NCBI RefSeq assembly: GCF_001014975.1
Contig: NZ_BBXA01000030.1
Location: 203,501 to 267,500, forward strand
Reading direction: 5' to 3'
Source of the DNA: Novosphingobium sp. MD-1
Lineage (GTDB): Bacteria; Pseudomonadota; Alphaproteobacteria; Sphingomonadales; Sphingomonadaceae
Length of the DNA: 64,000 bases
The position numbers were made by a program, and so were the translations under genes. Position 1 is the first letter of the stretch. The number at the start of each line of letters is the position of its first letter. The notes under the pieces were generated by a model. The model searched no databases. It was given only the letters and a program-made list of their open reading frames with translations, and had not been told where the DNA came from. Of the stretch, positions 33,330 to 42,612 are shown piece after piece.

Positions 33330-34523
33330 ATGGAAACCAGAGCCGGTGATCCGGGCGCGTTCGCCCATTTTGACCTGTCGCGCGTGGATAGCCCCGCGTT
33401 TGTCGTGGACGCGGCCCGGCTGCGCGCCAATCTGGCGGTGCTGGCCGACGTGCGCGACCGGGCGGGGATCAAGGTTCTGGCGGCGCTCAAGGCGTTCTCG
33501 ATGTGGCGCGTCGCGCCCATCGTCGGCCAGTACCTCGATGGCGTCTGCACTTCCGGCCTGTGGGAAGCCAAGCTCGCCGACGAGCACTACAGCGGCGAGA
33601 TCGCGACCTATTGCGCGGCCTACAAGGCGGAGGACCTGCCCGAGATCCTGCGCCTGTCCGACCATGTGATCTTCAATTCGCCGGGCCAGCATGCGCGCTT
33701 CTCCGGCGAGCTTGCCGCCGCGCGCAGCGCTGGCGAGCGCTTCGACGTGGCCTTGCGCATCAACCCGCTCCACGCCGAAGGCGAAGTGCCGCGCTACGAC
33801 CCATGCGCGCCGCATTCGCGCCTGGGCTTCCCGGTCGATCAACTGACCGACGCGCATATGGAAGGCGTGACCGGGCTGCACTTCCATTCGCTGTGCGAGC
33901 AGGACTTCGAGCCGCTGCAGCGCACGTGGGAAGCACTCAAGCCGCGTATCGAACGGTTCTTCCCGCGCCTTGAATGGCTGAACTTCGGTGGCGGCCACCA
34001 CATCACCCGCGCCGATTACCAGCGCGATGATCTGGTGGCGTTCCTGCAGCAGGTGAAGGCCGAAACCGGGTGTGAAATCTATCTCGAACCGGGCGAGGCG
34101 GTGGCACTGGATGCCGGAATCCTCGTGGGCACCGTGCTTGATACCCACTGGAACGGGATGCCGATCGCCATCACCGATATTTCCGCGACCTGCCACATGC
34201 CCGACGTGCTGGAAGCGCCCTACCGTCCCGCCATGCTGGGCGAGCGGCCAACGGACGAATACGAAGGCGGGGAAGGGGAAGCCGTGCGGCTGGGCGGTCC
34301 TTCGTGCCTTGCCGGCGACGTGATCGGCGATTTCCGCCTGCCGGTGCGGGCCGAACCCGGCGCGCGCTTCGCGTTTCTCGATCAGGCGCATTACTCGATG
34401 GTCAAGACCACGACGTTCAACGGCGTGCCGCTGCCATCGATCTGGCTGTGGGACAGCGAAACCGACGCGCTCGAATGCGTGCGGCGCTTCGCCTACGAGG
34501 ATTTTCGCGACAGGCTTTCCTGA
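33330..34523 (+). CDS. nspC: Carboxynorspermidine decarboxylase
   Basis: PLP fold-type III decarboxylase that converts carboxynorspermidine or carboxyspermidine to the triamine. The 397-aa protein has the PLP lysine in IKVLAALKAFSMW (about residue 54), the HFHSLCEQ segment, the glycine-rich LNFGGGHHITR, and the active-site loop with ITDISATCHMPDVLEAPYRP specific to NspC proteins. I start at ATG 33330 (METRAGDPG), since the upstream frame lies within the lipoprotein gene. Together with the dehydrogenase it forms the alternative spermidine pathway. Confidence 0.95.
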   Translation: METRAGDPGAFAHFDLSRVDSPAFVVDAARLRANLAVLADVRDRAGIKVLAALKAFSMWRVAPIVGQYLDGVCTSGLWEAKLADEHYSGEIATYCAAYKAEDLPEILRLSDHVIFNSPGQHARFSGELAAARSAGERFDVALRINPLHAEGEVPRYDPCAPHSRLGFPVDQLTDAHMEGVTGLHFHSLCEQDFEPLQRTWEALKPRIERFFPRLEWLNFGGGHHITRADYQRDDLVAFLQQVKAETGCEIYLEPGEAVALDAGILVGTVLDTHWNGMPIAITDISATCHMPDVLEAPYRPAMLGERPTDEYEGGEGEAVRLGGPSCLAGDVIGDFRLPVRAEPGARFAFLDQAHYSMVKTTTFNGVPLPSIWLWDSETDALECVRRFAYEDFRDRLS

Positions 34524-34593
34524 TCGGGAGGGCTGGCCTGAACGGGCACCCTGGGGCATGTTCCTTTCCGAAAACGAAAACGGAGAGGGTTGA

Positions 34594-35820
34594 ATGCCGG
34601 ACAAGCTGCTCGATGCGATCACCAGCGATCCCGTGACGATGGGCTGGATGCAGGGTTCGCCCCCTGCGCCGGACAAGCGCCTGTTGGCCGCGCGCGCCGA
34701 TCACATGCGTTTTCCCACCACGCGCTGGGCGTTTTCCCATATGCGCGAGTTCACGCCGACCGCGCGCGTTGCCGGCGCGGGCGGAACGCCGCTGCCCCGC
34801 GCCGTCGATGATGATCTGGACGGGGTGCGCTTCGCGCCGCTGGGGCGCGAGGGAACGATCACGATCGGAGAGGCGCTGCTGGAGGCCTTCACCGATGGAA
34901 TCCTCGTGCTCCATCGCGGCCGGGTGGTGTTCGAACGCTGGTTCGGCGTGACCGGACCGGAAACGCGCCACATCGCCTTTTCCATGACAAAGAGCTTCGT
35001 CGGTACGCTGGCCGAGATGCTGATCGAGGAGGGCCAACTTGATCCCGCCGCTCCCGCGCTGGACTATGTGCCGGAACTGGCCGGCAGCGGCTTTGCCGAT
35101 GCCACGGTGCGGCAGATCCTGGACATGACGACCGCGATCGATTTTTCCGAGGATTATGCGGATCCTTCCTCGGGCATCGGCGCGCTCAGTGCTGCGCTGG
35201 CGCTCACGCCCCGCCCCGCGGGCTACGCCGGCCCCTCGTGCCTGCCCGATTTCCTGCCCACCATCCGCAAGGCGGGCCAGCACGGCGAGGCGTTCGTCTA
35301 TCGCACCGCCAACACCGATGTCCTCGCCTGGATCATCGCCCGGATCGAGGGCCGGCGCCTGCATGAAACGCTGTCGGAACGCCTGTGGCGGCCGCTGGGC
35401 TTGCCGGGCGACGCGGACATGCTGCTGGACCCGGTGGGGACGCCGTTCGCCGGGGGAGGGCTCAACCTGCGGCTGGAAGACCTGGCACGGTTCGGGGAGG
35501 CAATCCGCACCGGCGGGGCGGGCGTGATCCCACCAGCCGTGATCGCGCGCATCCGCGCAGGGGGCGATCCGGCGAAGTTCAACCTCGCCGGGCGTTACCC
35601 CGAATTGCCGGGTTGGAGCTATCGCAGCCAGTGGTGGATCAGCCACGACGAACACGGCTGTTTCTCGGCGCGGGGCATCCATGGGCAGACGTTGTGGATC
35701 GACCCGGAGGCGGAGATGGTGATCGCACGATTCGCCTCGCACCCCGTGGCCGCGAACAGCGCCAACGCCGCCGTTTCGCTGCCCGCCTGGCGCGCGCTTG
35801 CGCAGGCGCTGAAACCCTGA
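34594..35820 (+). CDS. Serine hydrolase, beta-lactamase/NylB-like family
   Basis: Predicted hydrolase of the class C beta-lactamase fold, acting on amides or esters. The 408-aa protein has the catalytic SxxK in IAFSMTKSFVGTL (about residue 131) and a Tyr-containing motif YRTANTDVLAWII (about 236), the arrangement seen in 6-aminohexanoate-dimer hydrolase and related esterases. A late HGQTLWIDPEAEMVIAR block matches the family. No signal peptide is seen, which suggests a cytoplasmic enzyme. GGAGAGGG precedes the ATG. The substrate is unknown. Confidence 0.87.
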   Translation: MPDKLLDAITSDPVTMGWMQGSPPAPDKRLLAARADHMRFPTTRWAFSHMREFTPTARVAGAGGTPLPRAVDDDLDGVRFAPLGREGTITIGEALLEAFTDGILVLHRGRVVFERWFGVTGPETRHIAFSMTKSFVGTLAEMLIEEGQLDPAAPALDYVPELAGSGFADATVRQILDMTTAIDFSEDYADPSSGIGALSAALALTPRPAGYAGPSCLPDFLPTIRKAGQHGEAFVYRTANTDVLAWIIARIEGRRLHETLSERLWRPLGLPGDADMLLDPVGTPFAGGGLNLRLEDLARFGEAIRTGGAGVIPPAVIARIRAGGDPAKFNLAGRYPELPGWSYRSQWWISHDEHGCFSARGIHGQTLWIDPEAEMVIARFASHPVAANSANAAVSLPAWRALAQALKP

Positions 35821-35910
35821 AAACACTGGATTCCGGCAGCTTGTGTTTCAGTTCAGTGACAAGGATTTGAAGCGCGAAGATTTTCACTTGAAGTTCACAA
35901 CGGTAGCCTT

Positions 35911-35993
35911 ATGTACCCCCTCTCGCTGCCCCATGGGGACTTCCAAACCGCAAGGCAGCTTTGTTCAACTGTTCCGTTTGGGGGTCCCTTGAG
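35911..35993 (+). promoter_or_regulatory. Structured leader of the decarboxylase gene (speF-like, candidate)
   Basis: The 5' leader can fold so that GGGAC/GTCCC (35936-35940 with 35984-35988) and CCAAAC/GTTTGG (35943-35948 with 35976-35981) pair, which buries the only G-rich ribosome-site-like stretch just before the TTG start. CCCC-AT-GGGG and a CCCCC run at 35924 offer competing pairings. A 'speF' RNA motif is known upstream of ornithine decarboxylase genes in alphaproteobacteria; I have not matched this sequence to that model. Confidence 0.4.
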
Positions 35994-37199
35994 TTGCACA
36001 TCTATCCTGACGCACTGGCTGTAGTTGGCGCCTCGGCGCCTGACCAACCCGCCATTCTGAATCGCCCGCACGCTGCTGCGCGCGCTGCCCGCTTCTTTGT
36101 CGAGAAGTTTCCGGGCAAGTCGCTCTATGCGGTGAAGGCGAATCCTTCGCCCGAGCTTCTGCGCGTGCTGTGGGATACCGGCGTGACGCACTATGACGTT
36201 GCCTCGATCACCGAGGCGCGGCTGGTGCGCACGACGCTGCCCGAAGCCACGCTGTGCTTCATGCATCCGGTCAAGGCATCCGGCGCGATCCGCGAGGCCT
36301 ATCGCGATCATGGCGTGCGCGTGTTCAGCCTCGATTCGCTCGAGGAACTGGAGAAGATCAAGGCGGCCACGGCTGACGACGCCGGCAACGCAGCCGAAGA
36401 CCTCACGCTGTGCGTGCGGCTGCGCGTGTCGTCGGAATATTCGGAACTGAGCCTCGCTTCGAAGTTCGGTTGTGATCTGGCCGATGCGGCGGAATTGCTC
36501 CAGGCCACGCGCCAGGCGGCGGATTCGCTGGGCGTGTGCTTCCACGTGGGCAGCCAGGCGATGAGCCCCCATGCCTATGTGCAGGCTTTGGAAAAGGCGC
36601 GCGCGGCGATCGTCGATGCCTCGGTCCTCGTCGACATCATCGACGTGGGCGGCGGTTTCCCGTCGATCTATCCGGGCATGGAGCCGCCGCCGCTGGAGGA
36701 CTACTTCGGCGTGATCGACCGCACGTATGAATCGCTGCCGGTGTCCTATTCGGCCGAACTGTGGTGCGAGCCGGGCCGGGCGCTCTGCGCGGAATACAAT
36801 TCGATGATCGTGCGCGTCGAAAAGCGCCGCGGAGACGAGCTGTACATCAACGATGGCGCCTATGGTGCGCTGTTCGATGCCGCGCATGTCGGCTGGCGCT
36901 TTCCGGTGAAGCTGCTGCGCGAAGAGGCTTCGGACGAATTCGTGCCGTTCAGCTTCTATGGCCCGACCTGCGACGACATGGACCACATGGACGGTCCGTT
37001 CGAACTGCCGGCGGACATCAAGGCGGGCGACTACATCGAGATCGGTATGCTCGGGGCCTATGGTGCGGCGATGAAGACCGCGTTCAACGGCTTCGGCGCG
37101 ACCGAGGTGTTCGAGGTGTCGGACGAACCGATGGCCAGCCAGTATCGCGGCGATCGGCGCGATCCGCGCGTTTCGGATAACGTCGTCTCGCTGCGCTGA
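35994..37199 (+). CDS. Ornithine/lysine-type decarboxylase (PLP fold III)
   Basis: Predicted to decarboxylate ornithine (to putrescine) or lysine (to cadaverine), supplying the diamine for the neighbouring polyamine genes. The 401-aa alanine-racemase-fold enzyme has the PLP lysine in KSLYAVKANPSPELL, the HVGSQ segment (CFHVGSQAMSP), IIDVGGGFPSIYPG, WCEPGRALCAE and the C-terminal active-site Cys in GPTCDDMDHMDGP. The start is most likely TTG 35994 (reading LHIYPDALAVV); TTG 35961 is an alternative. The weak start and the structured leader suggest translational control. Confidence 0.9.
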   Translation: MHIYPDALAVVGASAPDQPAILNRPHAAARAARFFVEKFPGKSLYAVKANPSPELLRVLWDTGVTHYDVASITEARLVRTTLPEATLCFMHPVKASGAIREAYRDHGVRVFSLDSLEELEKIKAATADDAGNAAEDLTLCVRLRVSSEYSELSLASKFGCDLADAAELLQATRQAADSLGVCFHVGSQAMSPHAYVQALEKARAAIVDASVLVDIIDVGGGFPSIYPGMEPPPLEDYFGVIDRTYESLPVSYSAELWCEPGRALCAEYNSMIVRVEKRRGDELYINDGAYGALFDAAHVGWRFPVKLLREEASDEFVPFSFYGPTCDDMDHMDGPFELPADIKAGDYIEIGMLGAYGAAMKTAFNGFGATEVFEVSDEPMASQYRGDRRDPRVSDNVVSLR

Positions 37200-37230
37200 T
37201 ACCGTTCCGCCGCTGCGGACCGGAAAGAAA

Positions 37231-37257
37231 AGGCCCCGCCGATGGCGGGGCCTTTTT
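37231..37257 (+). terminator. Rho-independent terminator after the decarboxylase
   Basis: Perfect hairpin AGGCCCCGCC-GAT-GGCGGGGCCT (37231-37252 without gaps apart from the loop) followed directly by TTTTT. It lies 32 bp after the stop and closes the polyamine unit. Confidence 0.93.
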
Positions 37258-37367
37258 CGTTTGCCGTCCGTGACAGGCCGGATGCGGGGAGCGGCCCCTG
37301 CAGTTTGGCAAGGCCGCCCGGGAAGGATGCCCTGCGTGGTGCAGGGCATCCTCCTCCCCGGACATGG

Positions 37368-40280
37368 TCAGAACTTCACGCGCGCGCCGGCGTAGAACGA
37401 CGTGCCGATGTCCTCGGTCGGATAGAGGATTGATCCGAGGTCAGGCTTCTGGTTGAACAGGTTGCTGATCCCGCCATAGAACTGGAAGTTCTTCTGCACA
37501 TCGACGCTGGCGTAGATGTTGTGGACGGCGCGCGGCTTGAAATACTTGTATTCCGGCGCGACGTAGTTGGGGTTGTTTGCCTGCTGCACCAGCGTGTAGC
37601 GCAGCGTCTTGTCCCACCAAGACATGTTGTAGTTGAACGCGAAGCGGCCCGTGGAATAGGTCGCGCTCGCATAGAGCTGGTACTTGGGCGAGTAATAGTA
37701 AGCCTGTCCACGCTCGTCGGTCGGCTCGGCGCCCGGCGTGCCGATGGTGCTCAGCTTGTTGAGATAGCTGCCGATCAGCTTCAGCTCGAACGCGCCGATC
37801 TTCTTCACCGCGAAGCGGTAATTCAGGTTCACGTCGAGGCCGGAAGTGCGGAAATTCGCGACGTTCTGGGGCTGCAGCGTGAAGTCGTCGATCAGGCCGG
37901 TGCCGCTGGCGCGATGGATCGCGGAGCAGAACTGGTTGTTGATCGTCGGCTGGTCGACGCACAGTTCGGCAAGCTGCTGCGCTTCGACCGTGTTGATCGC
38001 TTGCTTCAGCTTGATGTCGTACCAGTCGAACGACACCTGCAGGCCCGGCACGAAGCGCGGAGTCAGCACGACACCGGCCGTCCACGTCCGCGCGACTTCA
38101 GCACGCAGGCCCGAGTTGCCACCCTGCGTTCCCGCGATGTTGGTCGATCGCGTATCATCGAACGCGGCGATCTGCGCCGGCGTCAGCCCGGCTTGCGACA
38201 GGATAGCCTGGCAGTTGGCCGCGCGGCTTGACGTGCCCGCCGAACGGTTGGCGACGATGCAGGGATCATCGAAGAACGCGAAAGTCTGCGATGATGCGCC
38301 GTAGAGTTCCGAGATGTTCGGCGCGCGAACGGCTTGCGAGATGGTACCGCGGAAGCGGATGTCGCGCACCGGTGCCCAGTTGCCGTCGAACTTCCAGGTG
38401 GTGGTGTGCCCGATCGACGAATAGTCCGACAGGCGCACCGCCGCGCTGAAATCGAGCGTCTGGAAGAAGGGCCGGTCCTTGAACACCGGAACATCGATTT
38501 CCGCGAAGCCTTCCTTCACGTCGAACGATCCGCGGCTGGGGTTCAGCACGTTCGAGAACGTCAGGCCCTGCACTTCCAGCGGATCGGGGTCGAAGCGCGA
38601 GCTTTCCTTGCGGTATTCGCCGCCCAGCACGAAGCCGACCGGGCCGCCCGGAAGCGAGAAGAAGCTGCGCGTATCGCCACTGACGAAGCCGTTCACCACA
38701 TGCTGCGTGATGCGCGAATGCTCGGTGGTATTGGCGTGGATGAAATCCAGCGCGGCCTGCGAGGACTTGCCTTCGCCGAACAGGTTGAACGGTACGCATG
38801 CGCCGGGCTTGAACGTGATGGCCGGCGCCGCCGTAGGATCGAGATTGACCCGGCAGGTGATCTTGCCGGTGCCGTCGTCCACGGCATCGATCGCGGCCAT
38901 GAACCGGTCGGTGTACCGATCGTTGACGTAATGGTTGGTAACGTTGGTCTGCCCGAAGACATAGCTGACTTCGTAGTGCAGGCTTTCGTTCAGATCGCCC
39001 CGCGCGCCGACCACGGTCCGCCAGGTTTCGCGCTTGATGCTTTCGCCGCGCTGGCCAAGGTCGAAATTGTCGCGCGTGACGAGCACGCCGCCGTTTGCCG
39101 GATCGATCGCCGACTTGATCGCGGCCGGGATGTAGGGGTTGTCCTCCGGCACGAACAGGTAATAGTCGAACGTAGGCTGGGCCAGCGAATAGGCCTTGAC
39201 GTTGGCGTACTTGACCTCGCCGAACAGTTGCAGCTTGTCGGACACGTCGAAGTGGCCGAGCAGGTTGACGACGTGGCGGTTGGTGGAAGGGCGCAGGTCG
39301 TTGCGATAGTCGGAAACCAGCGTGTCGTCGCTGCCGACCGAATAGCCGCCGGGAATTGCGGTTCCGAGATTGTAGGGCCGTCCATCGCCGTTGAAGTCGG
39401 GAACGCCATCGAAATCGACATCCACCGCCCCGCCGCGGGCGGTCCACTGATAGCGGACATCCTTCATTGGTATGCGGGAGTAGGAGCCAGGCTGGCCCGC
39501 CACGTAGTTGGGATTGCGCACGAAGCTCACGGCATCCGTGCCGCTCAGTTCGGGCCGCTGTCGGGAATTCAGCCGATCCTCTCCGCCATATTCGTAGGCG
39601 ATCGAGATATTGCCACGTCCGCCCGCGAAATTGTGGCCAGCCGTGATGCCGATCAGCCTGTTTCCGGCATCGCCGTATTTGCTGATGCCGGCCTGCGCGC
39701 GCGCGGTGATGCCCTCGAAGTTCTTCTTGAGCACGAAGTTGACCACGCCGGTGACGCCATCGGCGCCATAGACGGCGGAAGCGCCGCCGGTGAGCACGTC
39801 GATCCGATCGATCAGGTCTTCGGGAATGGTGTTAATGTCTACCGCCTGCGAACCTTCGAGGCCCGAGACATGGCGGCGGCCGTCAACCAGCACCAGCGTG
39901 CGATCGACACCCAGATTGCGCAGGTTGAGCAGGTTGAGACCGGTCGTGCCGATGCCGGCGCGATCGCCCGAGTTGTCGCGCGACGTCGACGAGCCAACCA
40001 GCGCGGGCAGGCCGGTGAGGAAGTCGGTGAGGTTGGTGGTGCCGGACTGCTGCAGGAGTTGCGAGCCGAGCGATACGGTAGGGCTGGCGGTCGCGTAGTC
40101 CGTCGTGCGGCGCAGGCGCGATCCGGTCACCACGATTTCCGGCTGGGCCGCTTCGGTTGCACCGTTTTCGGCCGCCGTCTGTGGCGCCTCCTGCGCAAAC
40201 GCGGCAGCGGGAGCCAGCAAGGCGGCAGCAATGGCGGACCGGGCCAGTCCACTGGCCAGGGCGTTGAGATGGGTTTTCAT
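37368..40280 (-). CDS. TonB-dependent outer-membrane receptor
   Basis: Outer-membrane beta-barrel receptor for an unknown substrate. The 970-aa protein has a signal peptide (LARSAIAAALLAPAAAFAQ), a TonB box-like region (PEIVVTGSRLRRTTDYAT), a plug domain with DRIDVLTGGASAVYGADGVTGVVNFVLKK, and a large barrel ending in an aromatic/charged C-terminus (FYAGARVKF). It has no STN domain, so it does not signal to an anti-sigma factor. GAGG stands 5 bp before ATG 40280. The sequence style matches the large oar-like/peptide or carbohydrate receptors common in sphingomonads. Confidence 0.93.
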   Translation of the reverse strand: MKTHLNALASGLARSAIAAALLAPAAAFAQEAPQTAAENGATEAAQPEIVVTGSRLRRTTDYATASPTVSLGSQLLQQSGTTNLTDFLTGLPALVGSSTSRDNSGDRAGIGTTGLNLLNLRNLGVDRTLVLVDGRRHVSGLEGSQAVDINTIPEDLIDRIDVLTGGASAVYGADGVTGVVNFVLKKNFEGITARAQAGISKYGDAGNRLIGITAGHNFAGGRGNISIAYEYGGEDRLNSRQRPELSGTDAVSFVRNPNYVAGQPGSYSRIPMKDVRYQWTARGGAVDVDFDGVPDFNGDGRPYNLGTAIPGGYSVGSDDTLVSDYRNDLRPSTNRHVVNLLGHFDVSDKLQLFGEVKYANVKAYSLAQPTFDYYLFVPEDNPYIPAAIKSAIDPANGGVLVTRDNFDLGQRGESIKRETWRTVVGARGDLNESLHYEVSYVFGQTNVTNHYVNDRYTDRFMAAIDAVDDGTGKITCRVNLDPTAAPAITFKPGACVPFNLFGEGKSSQAALDFIHANTTEHSRITQHVVNGFVSGDTRSFFSLPGGPVGFVLGGEYRKESSRFDPDPLEVQGLTFSNVLNPSRGSFDVKEGFAEIDVPVFKDRPFFQTLDFSAAVRLSDYSSIGHTTTWKFDGNWAPVRDIRFRGTISQAVRAPNISELYGASSQTFAFFDDPCIVANRSAGTSSRAANCQAILSQAGLTPAQIAAFDDTRSTNIAGTQGGNSGLRAEVARTWTAGVVLTPRFVPGLQVSFDWYDIKLKQAINTVEAQQLAELCVDQPTINNQFCSAIHRASGTGLIDDFTLQPQNVANFRTSGLDVNLNYRFAVKKIGAFELKLIGSYLNKLSTIGTPGAEPTDERGQAYYYSPKYQLYASATYSTGRFAFNYNMSWWDKTLRYTLVQQANNPNYVAPEYKYFKPRAVHNIYASVDVQKNFQFYGGISNLFNQKPDLGSILYPTEDIGTSFYAGARVKF

Positions 40281-40475
40281 GGTTGCCTCTGAAACTTTGG
40301 ATATATGATTTTGCTGGGAAAGACGGCAATTTTGCAACGCAAAAGACCGTTGCGCGTGAAGCTCGTGGCAACCTGTTGCAAACGCGAGACACAATTTGAT
40401 GTTAACCAGACACGATTGGGCACAAAAATGCCGTCGCCGTTGAACGCCCCTTGTCCTTTCGGCTGAAGCCGATCG

Positions 40476-41657
40476 TCAGGCCGCGGCTTCGAACCCGTGG
40501 CCGCCGCCGCGCGCGATGACGATCTGGTTGCGACCGCTTTCCTTGGCGACATAGAGCGCTTCGTCGGCTGCCTTCAGCGCCGCGCTCTTGTCGGCGTAGG
40601 AGAACAGGTCCGCCAAGCCGGCCGAGAAGGTCACGCTGCCGAAGGGCAGGTCGGTAACGCGGTTGACGAGCCGGCGCTGCGCGATTTCCTCGCGCGTCGC
40701 GTCGAGTTTCCTGAAGGCCTTTTCCACCGTGATGCCGCGGAACAGCACCGCGAATTCCTCGCCGCCGTGCCGCGCGACATAGCAGCGCGCATCCGAAATC
40801 TTGTCGAGCGATTCCGCGACGAACTTCAGCACACGATCACCGGCCGGGTGGCCGTGTACGTCGTTTATCCGCTTGAAGTGGTCGATGTCGCAGAAGGCGA
40901 TGGCCAGCGCCTCGCCGGATGCCAGCGCTTCGCGATATTCGCGCTCCAGGAGATGTTCGAACGCGCGGCGATTGGGCAGGCCGGTCAAGTGATCGTGATT
41001 GGCCACCTGGCGCGTTTCGTCCAGCGTCCGCTGCAGTTCGCGCGTGCGCTGTTCGCTTTCGCTCAGCTGCTTCTCGATCTGGTGCGTGCGGTCGATCATC
41101 GCTTCGGTCAGCTTCGCCAGGCGCGAGATGACGGCGTTGGTTTCGCTCGCTTCCTCGAGTTCGTCAAAGTGCTCGCGCAGGGCGCTGTTGTATTCGCTGG
41201 TCGCCGACCGCGCGCCCGCCGTTGTCTCACCCAGCTCGTCGAGGCTCCGCTCGAGACGGTTCATCAGCGAGGTGAGCACTTCGGTGCTCTTGTCGTTGTC
41301 GTGCTCGCGCGCGACTTCTTCCAGCCAGCGCAGGTTCACCAGCTGACCGGCTTCGGTGCGTTCGAGGATCAATTGCGCCAGGCGGGGGCTCGCGCCCGTG
41401 ACGCAGTCATAGGCGACGCCCAGCGTGAACGGCAGGACATCGAGATCATGATCGATCAGGAAATCGGTGATCTTGCCCAGCATTCGCCGCTTGGCGGGCA
41501 GCCAGACTTCCTGCGGGGTCGGATCGCGATAGAAGTGCGCCGCGCCTTCTTCCGGGTGCGATCCGGTTGAGGAAGCATCAGCATGCTCTTCATGGGCAAG
41601 GCCAAGCCAGGCCAACCATCGCGCCTTACGGGGGAAGCTGGGGTCATGATCGGTCAT
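40476..41657 (-). CDS. Soluble GGDEF diguanylate cyclase
   Basis: Predicted c-di-GMP synthase. The 393-aa protein lacks membrane segments. Its N-terminal 200 residues are helical with a probable coiled coil (TEAMIDRTHQIEKQLSESEQRTRELQRTLDETRQ), feeding a C-terminal GGDEF domain with DHLTGLPNRRAFEHLL, FCDIDHFKRINDVHGHPAGD and the active-site ARHGGEEFAVLF. The coiled coil probably dimerises the cyclase. The N-terminal sensor is of a type I do not recognise. Confidence 0.93.
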   Translation of the reverse strand: MTDHDPSFPRKARWLAWLGLAHEEHADASSTGSHPEEGAAHFYRDPTPQEVWLPAKRRMLGKITDFLIDHDLDVLPFTLGVAYDCVTGASPRLAQLILERTEAGQLVNLRWLEEVAREHDNDKSTEVLTSLMNRLERSLDELGETTAGARSATSEYNSALREHFDELEEASETNAVISRLAKLTEAMIDRTHQIEKQLSESEQRTRELQRTLDETRQVANHDHLTGLPNRRAFEHLLEREYREALASGEALAIAFCDIDHFKRINDVHGHPAGDRVLKFVAESLDKISDARCYVARHGGEEFAVLFRGITVEKAFRKLDATREEIAQRRLVNRVTDLPFGSVTFSAGLADLFSYADKSAALKAADEALYVAKESGRNQIVIARGGGHGFEAAA

Positions 41658-41752
41658 GCCCCACAGGACGGCGGGATCGCGCTATAGTTAATCCCTCCGA
41701 TGCGGATTTCCCTGATTCCGCCACCGCATCGGAAGAATGCGGTTCCTCAAGG

Positions 41753-42454
41753 TTAGCGCACCCGCGGACCGCCGAATGGCATGGGCGGCGGCGGACGGCG
41801 ATGCCCACGCGGAAGCTGCGCCTGATAGGCGCGTCCGCAATGCTCGACGCAATAGGGGAAGCCGGGGTTCACTTTCTCGCCACAGAAATGGAAATCGGGC
41901 TCGCCCGGATGGCCCATTGGCCAGCGGCAGATGCGATCGTTCAGGTCGAGCAGGCTGGTCTTTTCCGCCACTTCGGGGCTGGGGCGGGCGGGAACGAGCC
42001 GGCGGGGCGGAGCCGGCGGAATGGGGGCCTGCTGATCGCCAGGGCCCTGGCGCAGGAAGCCTCCGGGGCCGACCGACACGATCCGTGGTTGGGGAGCGGC
42101 GGGAGCTGCAGGCGCGTCTGGCGTGGCACCGGCGGGCGCGGCTGGCGCAGGACGCGGAGCCGGAGCGGCTGCGGCGACGGGAGCGCTGGGCGGAGCGACG
42201 GCAGCGGGGCGCGGCGCTGGCGCGGCGGCACGCGGTTCGGCCGATGCCGGGCGGACGACCTTGGGCGTCGAAGGAGTCTCGGCCTTTTCATTCGCCTTCA
42301 CCGGCGACGGCCGCGCCTTCAGCCCCAGGCGATGGGCCTTGCCGATCACGGCATTGCGGCTGACGCCACCGAGTTCCTCGGCGATCTGGCTGGCGGTTGC
42401 GCCGCCTTCCCACATCTTCGTCAGCTTCTCGATCCGCTCTTCGGTCCAGCTCAT
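41753..42454 (-). CDS. gcrA: GcrA cell cycle regulator
   Basis: Alphaproteobacterial transcription factor that works with sigma-70 RNA polymerase at promoters carrying CcrM-methylated GANTC sites. The N-terminus MSWTEERIEKLTKMWEGGATASQIAEELGGVSRNAVIGKAHRLGL is the diagnostic helical domain. The C-terminus has the conserved Cys-rich ICRWPMGHPGEPDFHFCGEK and FPYCVEHCGRAYQ. Between them lies an Ala/Pro-rich linker of about 110 residues, which makes this protein (233 aa) longer than the Caulobacter one. The start is ATG 42454, divergent from an ABC permease gene. Confidence 0.95.
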   Translation of the reverse strand: MSWTEERIEKLTKMWEGGATASQIAEELGGVSRNAVIGKAHRLGLKARPSPVKANEKAETPSTPKVVRPASAEPRAAAPAPRPAAVAPPSAPVAAAAPAPRPAPAAPAGATPDAPAAPAAPQPRIVSVGPGGFLRQGPGDQQAPIPPAPPRRLVPARPSPEVAEKTSLLDLNDRICRWPMGHPGEPDFHFCGEKVNPGFPYCVEHCGRAYQAQLPRGHRRPPPPMPFGGPRVR

Positions 42455-42612
42455 GCCCGTGCCAATCCTTCGTATAAAACCTTGCGCGATCCGCGTTTCC
42501 GCCATCGGCGCCCAATCGTGTTCCCCAACGCGGGGACGCCCCCGCGCCAGCTTTGTCACGCCGTTGCCGCCAGCCCTTGTCAGAGGCAGGCTGGCGCGAT
42601 ACCGCATCTGCC

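Noticed and set aside
38334..40292. Plus-strand frame of 652 codons opposite the TonB receptor
   Set aside because: Shadow of the receptor gene; no recognisable domain.
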